Of a stretch of 33,342 bases of DNA, positions 22,113 through 29,773 are shown one piece after another. Below the pieces are notes generated by a model. The model had not been told where the DNA came from. It saw only the letters and a list, made by a program, of their open reading frames with translations, and searched no databases. How positions within the stretch are numbered: position 1 is the first letter of the stretch; each line of letters begins with the position of its first letter. Source of the DNA: Candidatus Omnitrophota bacterium. Its GTDB lineage: Bacteria; Omnitrophota; Gorgyraeia; Gygaellales; Profunditerraquicolaceae. Both the position numbers and the translations under genes were made by a program. The stretch is taken from contig JAQUKF010000002.1 of assembly GCA_028719265.1 (NCBI GenBank), forward strand, positions 1-33,342, read 5' to 3'.

Positions 22113-22292
22113 TTAATCTTTAGGGCAAGGTGGAAATCCTTACCGGCGGTGTAGCCCGCGAGCAGGCGCCAGGAATTTGACGCCGGCAGACCTGGTGAGA
22201 TCCCAGGGCCGATGGTGCCATACAGGCGTTGCCGGGGCAGTATTTAGCGCCGCAGCGGTATGTATGCGAAAGTCCAGATGGAAAAAGATTAA
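22113..22292 (+). promoter_or_regulatory. FMN riboswitch (RFN element)
   Basis: The conserved RFN core is easy to read: AGGGCAAGGTGGAAATCCTTACCGG in outline, then GGCGGT, AGCCCGCGAGC, a variable arm, GACCTGGTGAGATCCCAGGGCCGATGGT in outline, a further arm and GTCCAGATGG. P1 is a perfect nine-pair helix, TTAATCTTT (22113-22121) with AAAGATTAA (22284-22292). The arm at about 22225-22268 is long and G+C-rich compared with a minimal RFN. It lies between the riboflavin promoter and ribBA and is followed by an intrinsic terminator, so FMN should switch the operon off by premature termination. Confidence 0.97.
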
Positions 22293-22299
22293 AATTAAT

Positions 22300-22333
22300 A
22301 TACCCAAAGATTATCTTTGGGTATTTTATTTAG
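22300..22333 (+). terminator. riboswitch-controlled intrinsic terminator
   Basis: ATACCCAAAGA (22300-22310) and TCTTTGGGTAT (22314-22324) form a perfect 11-bp stem with a TTA loop, followed by TTTATTT. The 5' arm plus loop contains AAAGATTA, a second copy of the 3' strand of the riboswitch P1 helix. The P1 5' strand can therefore pair here instead and disrupt the terminator. Confidence 0.92.
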
Positions 22334-22408
22334 CCGGCAAAAGGCCCTGCGGCAGGAAATTTCCTTACTGGATTTTAAGCCTGGCCGGCAGGATGATATG
22401 GAGAGACC

Positions 22409-23617
22409 ATGTTCAACAGCATACCTGAAATAATCGAGGAATTAAAATCCGGGAAAATGGTTATCGTGGTAGATGACGAAGACCGCGAGAACGAGGGGGA
22501 CCTGGTAATGGGCGCCTCTTTCGTCAAACCCGAAGACATAAATTTTATGGCAAAATTCGGCCGCGGGCTGATTTGTGTGCCCATGGAAGAGGAGAGGCTG
22601 CGCCTGCTTGAGCTTGACCCGATGCTTAAAAACACTCTTCAAGCTAATGCCGAAGATCCCTTCAAGACCGCCTGGATGATCTCCGTAGATGCCGCCAAGG
22701 GTATCACTACGGGCATATCCGCTTATGACCGCGCCAGGGCAATAGAGGTATTGATCGACGAAAAGAGCCGTCCTGAAGACCTGGTGCGCCCCGGACATAT
22801 TTTTCCTCTGCGCTGCCGCCGCGGCGGGGTACTGGTCAGGGCGGGTCATACCGAGGCGACCCTGGATTTAATGCGCCTGGCAGGACTTTATCCGGCGGGA
22901 GTGATCTGCGAGATAATGAATGACGACGGCTCTATGGCCCGCCTGCCGCATCTTCTTGATTTTTCCGCCAGGCACTCTTTAAAGATCTGCACTATTGCCA
23001 GCCTCATTGAATACCGGCGCAAGAAAGAAAAACTGGTTGAGAAGATAGTGGAGACCAAGCTGCCTACCAGGTTCGGGGAGTTCAGGTTGACCGTTTACCG
23101 CGACAAAACGAGCGGCCAGATACATCTTGCGCTTTGCATGGGCAGTTGGCTGGATGAAGCGGTATTGGTAAGGGTTCATTCGGAGTGCCTGACGGGAGAC
23201 GTCTTCGGTTCGCTGCGCTGCGATTGCGGCAAGCAGCTGGAAAAGGCCATGCAGGCTATATCTATTGAAAAAAAAGGAATCGTCCTTTACATGAACCAGG
23301 AAGGCAGGGGGATAGGGCTGGTGGAGAAACTGCGCGCTTATAATCTTCAGGATAAGGGGATGGATACGGTTGAGGCAAATGAGGCCCTGGGACATAAAGC
23401 CGACCTGCGCGATTACGGGATCGGCGCTCAGATACTGGTGGATTTAGGCGTAAGACAGATAAGGCTGTTGACCAATAACCCGCGCAAGATCGTGGGGCTT
23501 GAGGGTTATGGCCTTAGGGTCGTTGAACGCCTGCCTTTGGAAATTACGCCTACCGCGCAGAATTACAGGTATCTTAAGACGAAGAAAGAGAAGATGGGAC
23601 ACCAGATAGACATATAA
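22409..23617 (+). CDS. ribBA: bifunctional 3,4-dihydroxy-2-butanone-4-phosphate synthase / GTP cyclohydrolase II
   Basis: A 402-residue fusion that supplies both precursors of riboflavin. The RibB half has DDEDRENEGD (22-31), ISVDAAKGITTGISAYDRA and RAGHTEAT (about 144-151), and makes the four-carbon unit from ribulose-5-phosphate. The RibA half starts near residue 215, with zinc cysteines Cys260, Cys271 and Cys273 (ECLTGDVFGSLRCDCG) and YMNQEGRGIGL, and opens GTP. The ATG follows GGAGAG. It is the first gene after the FMN riboswitch terminator, with a leader of about 75 bases in between, so it should be the most tightly FMN-controlled gene. Confidence 0.98.
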   Translation: MFNSIPEIIEELKSGKMVIVVDDEDRENEGDLVMGASFVKPEDINFMAKFGRGLICVPMEEERLRLLELDPMLKNTLQANAEDPFKTAWMISVDAAKGITTGISAYDRARAIEVLIDEKSRPEDLVRPGHIFPLRCRRGGVLVRAGHTEATLDLMRLAGLYPAGVICEIMNDDGSMARLPHLLDFSARHSLKICTIASLIEYRRKKEKLVEKIVETKLPTRFGEFRLTVYRDKTSGQIHLALCMGSWLDEAVLVRVHSECLTGDVFGSLRCDCGKQLEKAMQAISIEKKGIVLYMNQEGRGIGLVEKLRAYNLQDKGMDTVEANEALGHKADLRDYGIGAQILVDLGVRQIRLLTNNPRKIVGLEGYGLRVVERLPLEITPTAQNYRYLKTKKEKMGHQIDI

Positions 23618-23717
23618 AGAGTATGATAGTATATAGTAGTTAGCGGGTGGCAGTCAGGGAGAATTAAAACCAGAAGCAGGATAAAAGCAGGAAAACAAAA
23701 GGGAAGGAGACTGTAAA

Positions 23718-24185
23718 ATGGTTAAAGTGATTGAGGGGAACTTATTGGCAAAGGGAAAATCTTTCGGGTTGATCGCTTCACGTTTCAATGATTTTATGAC
23801 CAAGGAACTGGTAAGCGGGTGCATTGATACATTGACAAGACACGGAGCGGATGATAAAAATATCAGCGTAGCCTGGGTGCCCGGGGCGTTCGAGATCTCG
23901 GTTATCGCGCAGAAGATGGCCAAGTCCAAGTCTTTTGACGCCCTGATCTGCCTGGGCACGGTTATCCGCGGAGCTACGCCGCACTTCGATTATATCGCCT
24001 CCGAAGCGGCAAAAGGAGTGGCTAAGGTTTCCCTGGACAGCGGTGTGCCGGTTATTTTCGGCATAATTACCGCCGACAGTATTGAACAGGCAGTGGAGCG
24101 TTCAGGCTCAAAGGACGGAAATAAGGGGCGGGACGCGGCGCTTTCAGCCATTGAGATGGTGAACCTGGCGGCACAGCTAAAATAA
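23718..24185 (+). CDS. ribH: 6,7-dimethyl-8-ribityllumazine synthase
   Basis: 155 residues, the standard length of lumazine synthase, which condenses the RibA/RibD product with the RibB product. The recognisable pieces are IASRFNDFM, WVPGAFEIS, LGTVIRGATPHFDYIASEA (with the active-site His) and GNKGRDAA. The family usually forms pentamers or 60-meric shells. The ATG follows AAGGAGA. The 100-base gap from ribBA contains no promoter I can recognise and no terminator, so it should be read through from the riboswitch promoter. Eight bases separate it from nusB. Confidence 0.97.
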   Translation: MVKVIEGNLLAKGKSFGLIASRFNDFMTKELVSGCIDTLTRHGADDKNISVAWVPGAFEISVIAQKMAKSKSFDALICLGTVIRGATPHFDYIASEAAKGVAKVSLDSGVPVIFGIITADSIEQAVERSGSKDGNKGRDAALSAIEMVNLAAQLK

Positions 24186-24192
24186 TAAAACC

Positions 24193-24609
24193 ATGCGTAA
24201 ACGTACCAAGGCCCGTGAATATGTATTGCAAATGCTCTATCAGGCGGATATTACCCGCGGCAGCTGGCAGGATATACTAAGAAATTTCTGGGAGTCCGGC
24301 GAACAGGCGCAGGCTTCGCTTGAGCTTAAAGATTTCTCCGCGCAGCTTTTGGGCGGGGTGGTAGAGCATATAGAGGAAATAGACAAAAAGATCAGCAGGT
24401 ATGCGTCGAACTGGCAGCTTGACCGTATGGCATTCGTTGACCGCAATATTATGCGTCTGGGTTGTTTTGAGCTTATCTTCCGCGGAGATATCCCGCCGAA
24501 AGTTGCTATAAACGAGGCGGTTGAGCTGGCCAAGAAATATTCCGGTTCCGAGTCCGGCAAGTTTGTCAATGCCATACTGGATCAAATAAAAATAGAGAAA
24601 GGAAAATGA
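24193..24609 (+). CDS. nusB: transcription antitermination factor NusB
   Basis: A 138-residue all-helical protein with the NusB features RTKAREYVLQMLYQADI, the central WQLDRMAFVDRNIMRLGCFEL and KVAINEAVELAKKYSGSESGKFVNAILD. NusB with S10 (NusE) binds boxA RNA in rRNA antitermination. The ribH-nusB order is common across bacteria, so its presence in the riboflavin operon is not itself an oddity. It follows ribH after seven bases. The 60-base gap downstream has only a small CCTGA/TCAGG inverted repeat. Confidence 0.96.
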   Translation: MRKRTKAREYVLQMLYQADITRGSWQDILRNFWESGEQAQASLELKDFSAQLLGGVVEHIEEIDKKISRYASNWQLDRMAFVDRNIMRLGCFELIFRGDIPPKVAINEAVELAKKYSGSESGKFVNAILDQIKIEKGK

Positions 24610-24669
24610 CCCGGGTTTTTCTTGTTTTAGCCTGATAAAAGGCCCATCCGGTCAGGAAGCTAATATATA

Positions 24670-25488
24670 ATGACTAAATACGCCGATTTGCATGTGCATA
24701 CTTCCGAGAGCGACGGTACGCTGTCTCCCAGGCAGCTGGTCACAGCGGCTCATTCCAGCGGGCTTTCGGCTATCGCCATAACCGATCATGATACGGTAGA
24801 GGGGATTCCCGAGGCGCTGGAGGCTTCAAGCAGTTTTGGGCTGGAGATCATCCCGGGCATTGAATTGACCGCCCAATACGAAAGACAGGAGGTCCATATA
24901 CTGGGATATTTCTTTGATTTCCGGAATGCAGAGCTGACCGAAAAGCTGAAGGTTATGCAGCAGAACAGGGTGGAGCGGGTGTATAAGATCGTAAAGAACT
25001 TGGAAGATCTGGATGTCAGGATTGACCCGCGGGACGTTTTCGATATTTCCGGCAAAGGCACCGTTGGCAGGATGCATATCGCCAAGGCGCTGGTAAAAAG
25101 AGGATGGGTTTCTACTACTGGCGAGGCCTTCTCCAGGTATATAGGGGATAAATCGCCGGCATATGTCCTGGGATTCAATCTTTCTCCGCAGGAGGCGATA
25201 AAATTGATCAGGCGCTCCGGAGGGGTAGCGGTTCTGGCCCATCCTTATTTACTGCGTAATGATGAACTGATCAGGGACCTGGCCGATTGCGGTTTAGGAG
25301 GAATAGAAGCTTATTACCCTGAACATTCGCAGTCCATGGTCAATTTTTATCTGGATTTGGCAAAGGAGCTCAAACTTCTGGTTACGGGGGGCTCGGATTT
25401 CCATGGGAGCGTAAAGCCTAATATAAAATTAGGCATGGTCAAGATTCCTATGGATATGGTAGATGATTTACGGCAGGTCAGGATATGA
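24670..25488 (+). CDS. PHP-domain phosphoesterase (RNase AM/TrpH-like)
   Basis: A 272-residue PHP metal-dependent phosphoesterase. Metal-binding motifs are ADLHVHTSESDGT at the N-terminus, AITDHDTVEG, PGIELTA, VHILGYF, VAVLAHPY and GGSDFHG. The closest known group is the stand-alone PHP enzymes YciV/TrpH, which act as 3',5'-nucleotide bisphosphate phosphatases and 5'-3' exoribonucleases that trim rRNA; that substrate is inferred from family resemblance. Because the window lacks an obvious gene for dephosphorylating the pyrimidine intermediate of riboflavin synthesis, its place between nusB and ribD is suggestive, but the known enzymes for that step are HAD-type, not PHP. It overlaps ribD by ATGA. 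Confidence 0.9.
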   Translation: MTKYADLHVHTSESDGTLSPRQLVTAAHSSGLSAIAITDHDTVEGIPEALEASSSFGLEIIPGIELTAQYERQEVHILGYFFDFRNAELTEKLKVMQQNRVERVYKIVKNLEDLDVRIDPRDVFDISGKGTVGRMHIAKALVKRGWVSTTGEAFSRYIGDKSPAYVLGFNLSPQEAIKLIRRSGGVAVLAHPYLLRNDELIRDLADCGLGGIEAYYPEHSQSMVNFYLDLAKELKLLVTGGSDFHGSVKPNIKLGMVKIPMDMVDDLRQVRI

Positions 25489-26585
25489 TCAGGAAAGATG
25501 ACGAGTATTATATGGGGCTGGCCTTGAAGCTGGCCCTCAAGGCCAAAGGCAAGACTTCTCCCAATCCTCTGGTAGGGGCTTTAGTTGTAAAAAAGGGGAG
25601 GATTATAGGAAAGGGGTTTCATGCCAGGGCCGGACTGGCCCACGCGGAGATTATTGCCTTGGATCAGGCGGGGACCAAAGCCAAAGACGCGGTTCTGTAT
25701 GTTACGCTTGAGCCGTGTACGCATACGGGACTTACCCCCCCCTGCGTCAACCGGGTGATCCAAAGCGGCGTAAAAGAGGTGGTCGTGGGGATGATCGATC
25801 CCAACCCTTTGAATAACGGCAAGGGGATCCTGCTGCTCAAGCAGAACAATATTAGGGTAAAGGTGGGGGCTTTAAGCGGGCGGTTGAGGAAGATCAATGA
25901 AAGTTTCATAAAGTATATTTCTACAGGCATTCCTCTTGTCACGGTCAAGGTCGCCGAGTCTTTGGACGGCCGGATAGCTACTTTCACGGGCGAATCAAAA
26001 TGGATCACCTCGGATATCTCGCGCGTTTTCGCGCATAAGATCAGGAAGGATTATGACGCGATCATGGTGGGGGTCAATACCGTATTGCGGGATAATCCCC
26101 GGCTTAACGTGGAACCTTCCCAAAAGCAGCCGGTCAAGGTGATCATCGACAGCAACCTGAGCACGCCCGAGAACTCCGAGATATTCTCGGGAACAGGCAG
26201 GGTAATCATCGTTACTTTGCCCAGCCGTCCCGGACAGGAAACGGAGAACCGCAGACGGCTTTCCGCTAAAGCCACGATACTGGAGGTCAAGGAGAAGGGC
26301 GGGCAGATCAACCTGCGAGATGCGCTTAAGAAGCTCGCCCGCCTGAAGATCAGCAGTATTATCGTGGAGGGGGGCGGGACGCTTATCGGTTCTCTCTTTG
26401 ACGAGAGGCTGGTGGACAAGATAATGTTTTTCATCAGCCCCAAGATCATCGGCGGCAAGGACGCGGTTTCATCGGTGATGGGCAAGGGAGTGAGGCGCCC
26501 TGAGCAGGCAATAAAACTGGAAGGCGTCAAGATACGGCATTTCGCGGAAGACATCCTTATCGAAGCGGATGTGAAATCAAGCTGA
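25485..26585 (+). CDS. ribD: bifunctional riboflavin deaminase/reductase
   Basis: A 366-residue fusion carrying out the second and third steps of the pyrimidine branch. The deaminase domain has the zinc motif His53-Ala-Glu55 and PCTHTGLTPPC (Cys78, Cys87). The reductase domain begins near residue 147 with VTVKVAESLDGRIAT, then WITSDISRVFAHKIRKDYDAIMVG, VNTVLRDNPRLN and IIVEGGGTLIGSLF. The start overlaps the PHP gene stop, giving coupled translation. In many operons ribD comes first; here it follows ribBA, ribH, nusB and the PHP gene. Confidence 0.97.
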   Translation: MIRKDDEYYMGLALKLALKAKGKTSPNPLVGALVVKKGRIIGKGFHARAGLAHAEIIALDQAGTKAKDAVLYVTLEPCTHTGLTPPCVNRVIQSGVKEVVVGMIDPNPLNNGKGILLLKQNNIRVKVGALSGRLRKINESFIKYISTGIPLVTVKVAESLDGRIATFTGESKWITSDISRVFAHKIRKDYDAIMVGVNTVLRDNPRLNVEPSQKQPVKVIIDSNLSTPENSEIFSGTGRVIIVTLPSRPGQETENRRRLSAKATILEVKEKGGQINLRDALKKLARLKISSIIVEGGGTLIGSLFDERLVDKIMFFISPKIIGGKDAVSSVMGKGVRRPEQAIKLEGVKIRHFAEDILIEADVKSS

Positions 26586-26631
26586 AACATCCCGGATCAA
26601 GTCTGGACCCTTTAAGGCGGCAAACGTATAA

Positions 26632-27207
26632 ATGTTTACTGGAATAATTGAAGAATTAGGCAGGGTAAAAAGGCTGGCGCGTTCAGGAAGGCTTATGCTG
26701 CTTGAAGTCTCCTCTCGGGTATCCGTCCATGATGTTAAAGTCGGTGACAGTATAGCGGTCAACGGTGTATGCCTTACGGCGGTTTCGGCCAACGACGGCC
26801 TGCTTTCATTTGAGGTGATGGCCGAGACGTTCAGGAATACCAACCTTGGGCTGCTTAAGGCCGGGGAGCAGGTAAACCTTGAGCGCAGCCTTAAATTAGG
26901 GGACAGGATATCCGGGCATTTTGTAAGCGGCCATATCGACTGCCTCGGCCTGGTACGCCGCAAAACTATCAGGGACGGCAACCTGGTGTTTGAAGTCGCC
27001 ATCCCGGCAGGTTTTATCCGTTACTGCCTGCCCAAGGGGTCGGTGTCCCTGGACGGGATAAGCCTGACTTTAGCGGGGAGCCGTTCAAATGTTATCAGCG
27101 TCTGCGTCATTCCCCATACTTTTAATAATACAACCTTGAGTTTTAAGGGCGCGTCGTCTAAATTGAATGTGGAATTTGACATTCTCGCCAAAAGGTCCGC
27201 TCCCTGA
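26632..27207 (+). CDS. ribE: riboflavin synthase alpha chain
   Basis: A 191-residue protein with two tandem lumazine-binding beta barrels, starting with the signature MFTGIIEELG and the repeat VGDSIAVNGVCLTAV ... GHFVSGHIDC in the first half and LPKGSVSLDGISLTL in the second. It dismutates two lumazine molecules to riboflavin and a pyrimidine. It is slightly shorter than typical (about 200-215). Forty-six bases separate it from ribD, with no strong Shine-Dalgarno visible and no promoter. It ends the riboflavin cluster; no intrinsic terminator is seen before the tRNA gene. Confidence 0.97.
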   Translation: MFTGIIEELGRVKRLARSGRLMLLEVSSRVSVHDVKVGDSIAVNGVCLTAVSANDGLLSFEVMAETFRNTNLGLLKAGEQVNLERSLKLGDRISGHFVSGHIDCLGLVRRKTIRDGNLVFEVAIPAGFIRYCLPKGSVSLDGISLTLAGSRSNVISVCVIPHTFNNTTLSFKGASSKLNVEFDILAKRSAP

Positions 27208-27218
27208 CCTTTCTCCTG

Positions 27219-27254
27219 TTGCTTAAATTCTAATTTTTGCTATACTTATATAAT
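27219..27254 (+). promoter_or_regulatory. possible tRNA-Pro promoter
   Basis: The gap between ribE and the tRNA is A+T-rich. TTGCTT (27219-27224), a 16-base spacer and TATACT (27241-27246) form a plausible promoter; a perfect TATAAT also lies at 27249-27254 but lacks a convincing -35. Either would start RNA a short distance before the tRNA. Confidence 0.45.
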
Positions 27255-27272
27255 TACGGCTTTAATTTCCAA

Positions 27273-27347
27273 CGGGGCGTGGCTCAGTTTGGCTAGAGCG
27301 CAGCGTTCGGGACGCTGAGGTCACAGGTTCAAGTCCTGTCGCCCCGA
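27273..27347 (+). tRNA. tRNA-Pro (anticodon CGG)
   Basis: A complete cloverleaf of 75 bases. The acceptor stem CGGGGCG pairs with CGCCCCG (seven of seven), with discriminator A. The D arm is GCTC...GAGC, the anticodon stem CAGCG/CGCTG has loop TTCGGGA with anticodon CGG at 27308-27310, and the T arm is ACAGG-TTCAAGT-CCTGT. CGG reads the proline codon CCG, and C1-G72 is typical of bacterial tRNA-Pro. The 3' CCA is not encoded (AAT follows), so it must be added by the CCA enzyme. Confidence 0.98.
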
Positions 27348-27358
27348 AATAAATCCGG

Positions 27359-27405
27359 CTGTCTGGTGGCCTGCGTAAACGGTATGCGCGCAGGCCATCG
27401 GACAG
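27359..27405 (+). other. long hairpin between tRNA-Pro and acyP
   Basis: An inverted repeat gives 17 continuous pairs, two of them G-U: the inner nine are perfect (TGGCCTGCG at 27367-27375 with CGCAGGCCA at 27389-27397) and the outer eight extend to CTGTC/GACAG. The loop has 13 bases. There is no T run after it, so it is not a classic terminator. It could be a processing signal for the tRNA precursor, a mobile palindrome or a small RNA. The remainder of this 139-base gap, up to the GGGAGGAG of acyP, shows nothing I can name. Confidence 0.6.
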
Positions 27406-27486
27406 GCGCTTGCGGCCAATTCCGTTACCTGCGGGCAGATTCAAGAGTATCCGCCGGACGGCTGGATAACGGGAGGAGAGGCCTGG

Positions 27487-27759
27487 ATGAAAAAACAACT
27501 GCATATCTTTTTCTCGGGCAGGGTCCAGGGGATAGGCTTCCGATATACCGTCAGGGAGATCGCCGATTCGCTTCAGGTGTGCGGCTGGGTGAAGAACCTG
27601 GACGACGGACGGGTAGAGGTGCTGGCGGAGGCCGGAGAAGAGACCCTGGATGCCTTTATAGAACAAATCACTCAGCGTTTCTTACGCTATATCAAGGGAA
27701 CGGACAGCGAATGGTTGCCGGCAACCGGTGAACTCCACGGTTTTCAAGTTTCATTCTAG
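27487..27759 (+). CDS. acyP: acylphosphatase
   Basis: A 90-residue protein of the standard acylphosphatase length and fold. The phosphate-binding signature FFSGRVQGIGFRYTVREIA carries the catalytic Arg, and CGWVKNLDDGRVEVLAEA carries the catalytic Asn and the second family motif. The enzyme hydrolyses acyl phosphates such as 1,3-bisphosphoglycerate and acetyl phosphate; its physiological role is often unclear. The ATG follows a strong GGGAGGAGAG. The stop is seven bases before the ligA start. Confidence 0.95.
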   Translation: MKKQLHIFFSGRVQGIGFRYTVREIADSLQVCGWVKNLDDGRVEVLAEAGEETLDAFIEQITQRFLRYIKGTDSEWLPATGELHGFQVSF

Positions 27760-27766
27760 CCTTTTT

Positions 27767-29773
27767 ATGCGTTCAAAAATGCCTAACCGGATAAAAAACA
27801 AGATCGAACTGATAAGGGAGAAGATAAGGGAGCACGATTATTCCTATTATGTTTTGAGCCAGCCCATCGTTTCCGATAAGGAATACGATGACCTGATGCT
27901 GGAATTGAAAGCGCTGGAGGATAAATATCCGAAGTTGCGCGCCGACGATTCCCCGACCCAGCGGTTGAGCTCCGGGATCAGCCCGGGCTTTAAGACCGTA
28001 AGGCATGAGGCGGGGATGTTTTCTTTGGATAATACCTATTCCATCGAGGAATTGTCCGCCTGGGATGAGCGGGTACGCAAATCCCTGCCAGGAAACAGTG
28101 CCTGCGAATATGTGGTGGAGCTTAAGATTGACGGGGTAAGCGCCAACCTCACCTATAAAGAGGGAAAGCTTTCTTTGGGCGCAACGCGCGGTGACGGACA
28201 TACAGGGGAAGATGTAACCCCGAACATAAAGAAGATCCGCTCGATACCTTTGGGGCTGTCAGGCGTGCGCCCTCCGGATTTCATAGAGATCCGCGGAGAA
28301 GTATATATGGATAAAAGGGATTTTTCCCTTTTGAACAAGGAACGCATGGATTCCGGGGAAAGCCTTTTTGCCAACCCGCGCAATGCCACGAGCGGTTCCT
28401 TAAAGCTGCTGGACAGCGGCGTTGTCGCCAAAAGGCGTCTTAATTTCTTCGCGCATTCCCTGGGCGCCTACAACGGATTGTCCATAGAGACGCAGTGGGA
28501 TTTTTTTGCAAGGCTTAAGGAATGGAGAGTTTGCGTAAATACGCATTCGGCGCTTTGCGGGAACATAAAAGAAGTAATCGATTATTGCCGCGATTGGCAA
28601 AAGAGGCGCGACGAACTGAGTTATGAAATTGACGGGGTGGTGGTCAAGGTCAATAGTTTTTCTCAACAGAGGGACCTGGGATTTACCGCCAAAAGCCCGC
28701 GCTGGGCGGTGGCTTATAAGTTTCCCGCCCGCCAGGCAACTACCGAGGTGGTTGCGATCAAGGTGAATGTCGGCCGTACCGGAGTGATCACCCCGACGGC
28801 TGAACTTAAACCGGTAGAATGCTCAGGGGTGACCATAAGCAATGCCACCCTGCATAATTTCGACGAGATAGAGAGACTTAAATTAAGGGAAGGGGACCGT
28901 GTGCTTATCGAACGGGCCGGGGATGTGATACCGAAGATAGTCAAAGTGGTAGAACAGAAAGGCGAAAATCCTTACGCTTTTCCTTCAAAATGCCCCGCCT
29001 GCGGGGAAAGGATCGTCAAGGAAAAAGAGGAGGACGTAGCTTACCGCTGTATCAATCCCGATTGTCCCGCGCAGCTGGAGAGGGCGCTCCTGCATTTTGC
29101 CAGCCGTAACGCTATGGATATAGAAAGCATGGGAGAGGCGGTGGTCGCCCAGCTGGTAAGCCTGAAACTCCTGAGGAGCCTGGCGGATATCTACAAGCTA
29201 AGACACGAAGACCTGTTGAAGCTGGAGTTATTCAAGGATAAGAAGGCCGATAACCTGTTAAGGGCGATAGAAATGAGCAAGCGGCAGCCTTTGGACCGCC
29301 TGATCTTTGCTTTGGGTATCCGGCACGTGGGGCAGAAGGCAGCTTACACCCTGGCTGAAAAATTCGGACGGATGCATAAACTTATGCAGGCCGGGCCTGA
29401 AGAGCTGGAGAAAATCCCGGAGATCGGCCCGGTCATAGCTGGATCCATCTTGGACTATTTCAGCCTTAAGCGGACAAAAAGGATTATCCGGGAGCTGGAG
29501 GATGCTGGGCTTAATATGAACAGGCAATCCGGCGGCTCAATGGTCAACCGGCTTACCGGAAAGACAGTGGTATTTACCGGAGAGCTGGAATCTTTTTCGC
29601 GCTCCGAGGCGGAGGAGCTCGTGCGCCGCTCCGGAGGGTCGGCATCATCCAGCGTAAGCGCAAAGACTGATATACTGGTGGCCGGCAAGGACGCGGGAAC
29701 AAAATTGGATAAAGCCACGGATATGGGTGTAAGGGTAATCGGAGAGGATGAATTCAAGGAGATGCTTAAATGA
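27767..29773 (+). CDS. ligA: NAD-dependent DNA ligase
   Basis: A 668-residue protein, very close to E. coli LigA (671). The NAD-binding Ia domain has DYSYYVLSQPIVSDKEYDDLM. The adenylation domain has KIDG with Lys120 as the AMP-accepting residue. An OB fold follows, then the zinc finger Cys409, Cys412, Cys428, Cys433, helix-hairpin-helix repeats and a C-terminal BRCT domain (LTGKTVVFTGELESFSRSEAEELV ... KLDKATDMGVRVIGEDEF). It seals nicks in replication and repair. ATGs at 27767 and 27779 are both possible; neither has a clear Shine-Dalgarno, and the first gives Lys120 near the E. coli position 115. The stop overlaps the next gene by ATGA. Confidence 0.97.
   Translation: MRSKMPNRIKNKIELIREKIREHDYSYYVLSQPIVSDKEYDDLMLELKALEDKYPKLRADDSPTQRLSSGISPGFKTVRHEAGMFSLDNTYSIEELSAWDERVRKSLPGNSACEYVVELKIDGVSANLTYKEGKLSLGATRGDGHTGEDVTPNIKKIRSIPLGLSGVRPPDFIEIRGEVYMDKRDFSLLNKERMDSGESLFANPRNATSGSLKLLDSGVVAKRRLNFFAHSLGAYNGLSIETQWDFFARLKEWRVCVNTHSALCGNIKEVIDYCRDWQKRRDELSYEIDGVVVKVNSFSQQRDLGFTAKSPRWAVAYKFPARQATTEVVAIKVNVGRTGVITPTAELKPVECSGVTISNATLHNFDEIERLKLREGDRVLIERAGDVIPKIVKVVEQKGENPYAFPSKCPACGERIVKEKEEDVAYRCINPDCPAQLERALLHFASRNAMDIESMGEAVVAQLVSLKLLRSLADIYKLRHEDLLKLELFKDKKADNLLRAIEMSKRQPLDRLIFALGIRHVGQKAAYTLAEKFGRMHKLMQAGPEELEKIPEIGPVIAGSILDYFSLKRTKRIIRELEDAGLNMNRQSGGSMVNRLTGKTVVFTGELESFSRSEAEELVRRSGGSASSSVSAKTDILVAGKDAGTKLDKATDMGVRVIGEDEFKEMLK

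Noticed and set aside
22177..22428. Small + strand open frame across the riboswitch and terminator
   Set aside because: It lies on conserved RFN RNA and the terminator hairpin, and has no Shine-Dalgarno.
23832..23860. TTGACA-17-TAAAAA inside ribH
   Set aside because: It lies in coding sequence with no gene start downstream that would need it, and TAAAAA is a weak -10; it is probably a chance match.
24610..24669. Gap after nusB containing GGTCAGGAAGC, loosely like SRP RNA
   Set aside because: Only a few bases match and no SRP RNA hairpin with the conserved loops can be drawn.
27262..27666. Minus-strand open frame across tRNA-Pro and acyP
   Set aside because: It runs through a perfect tRNA and antisense to acylphosphatase; no coding evidence.
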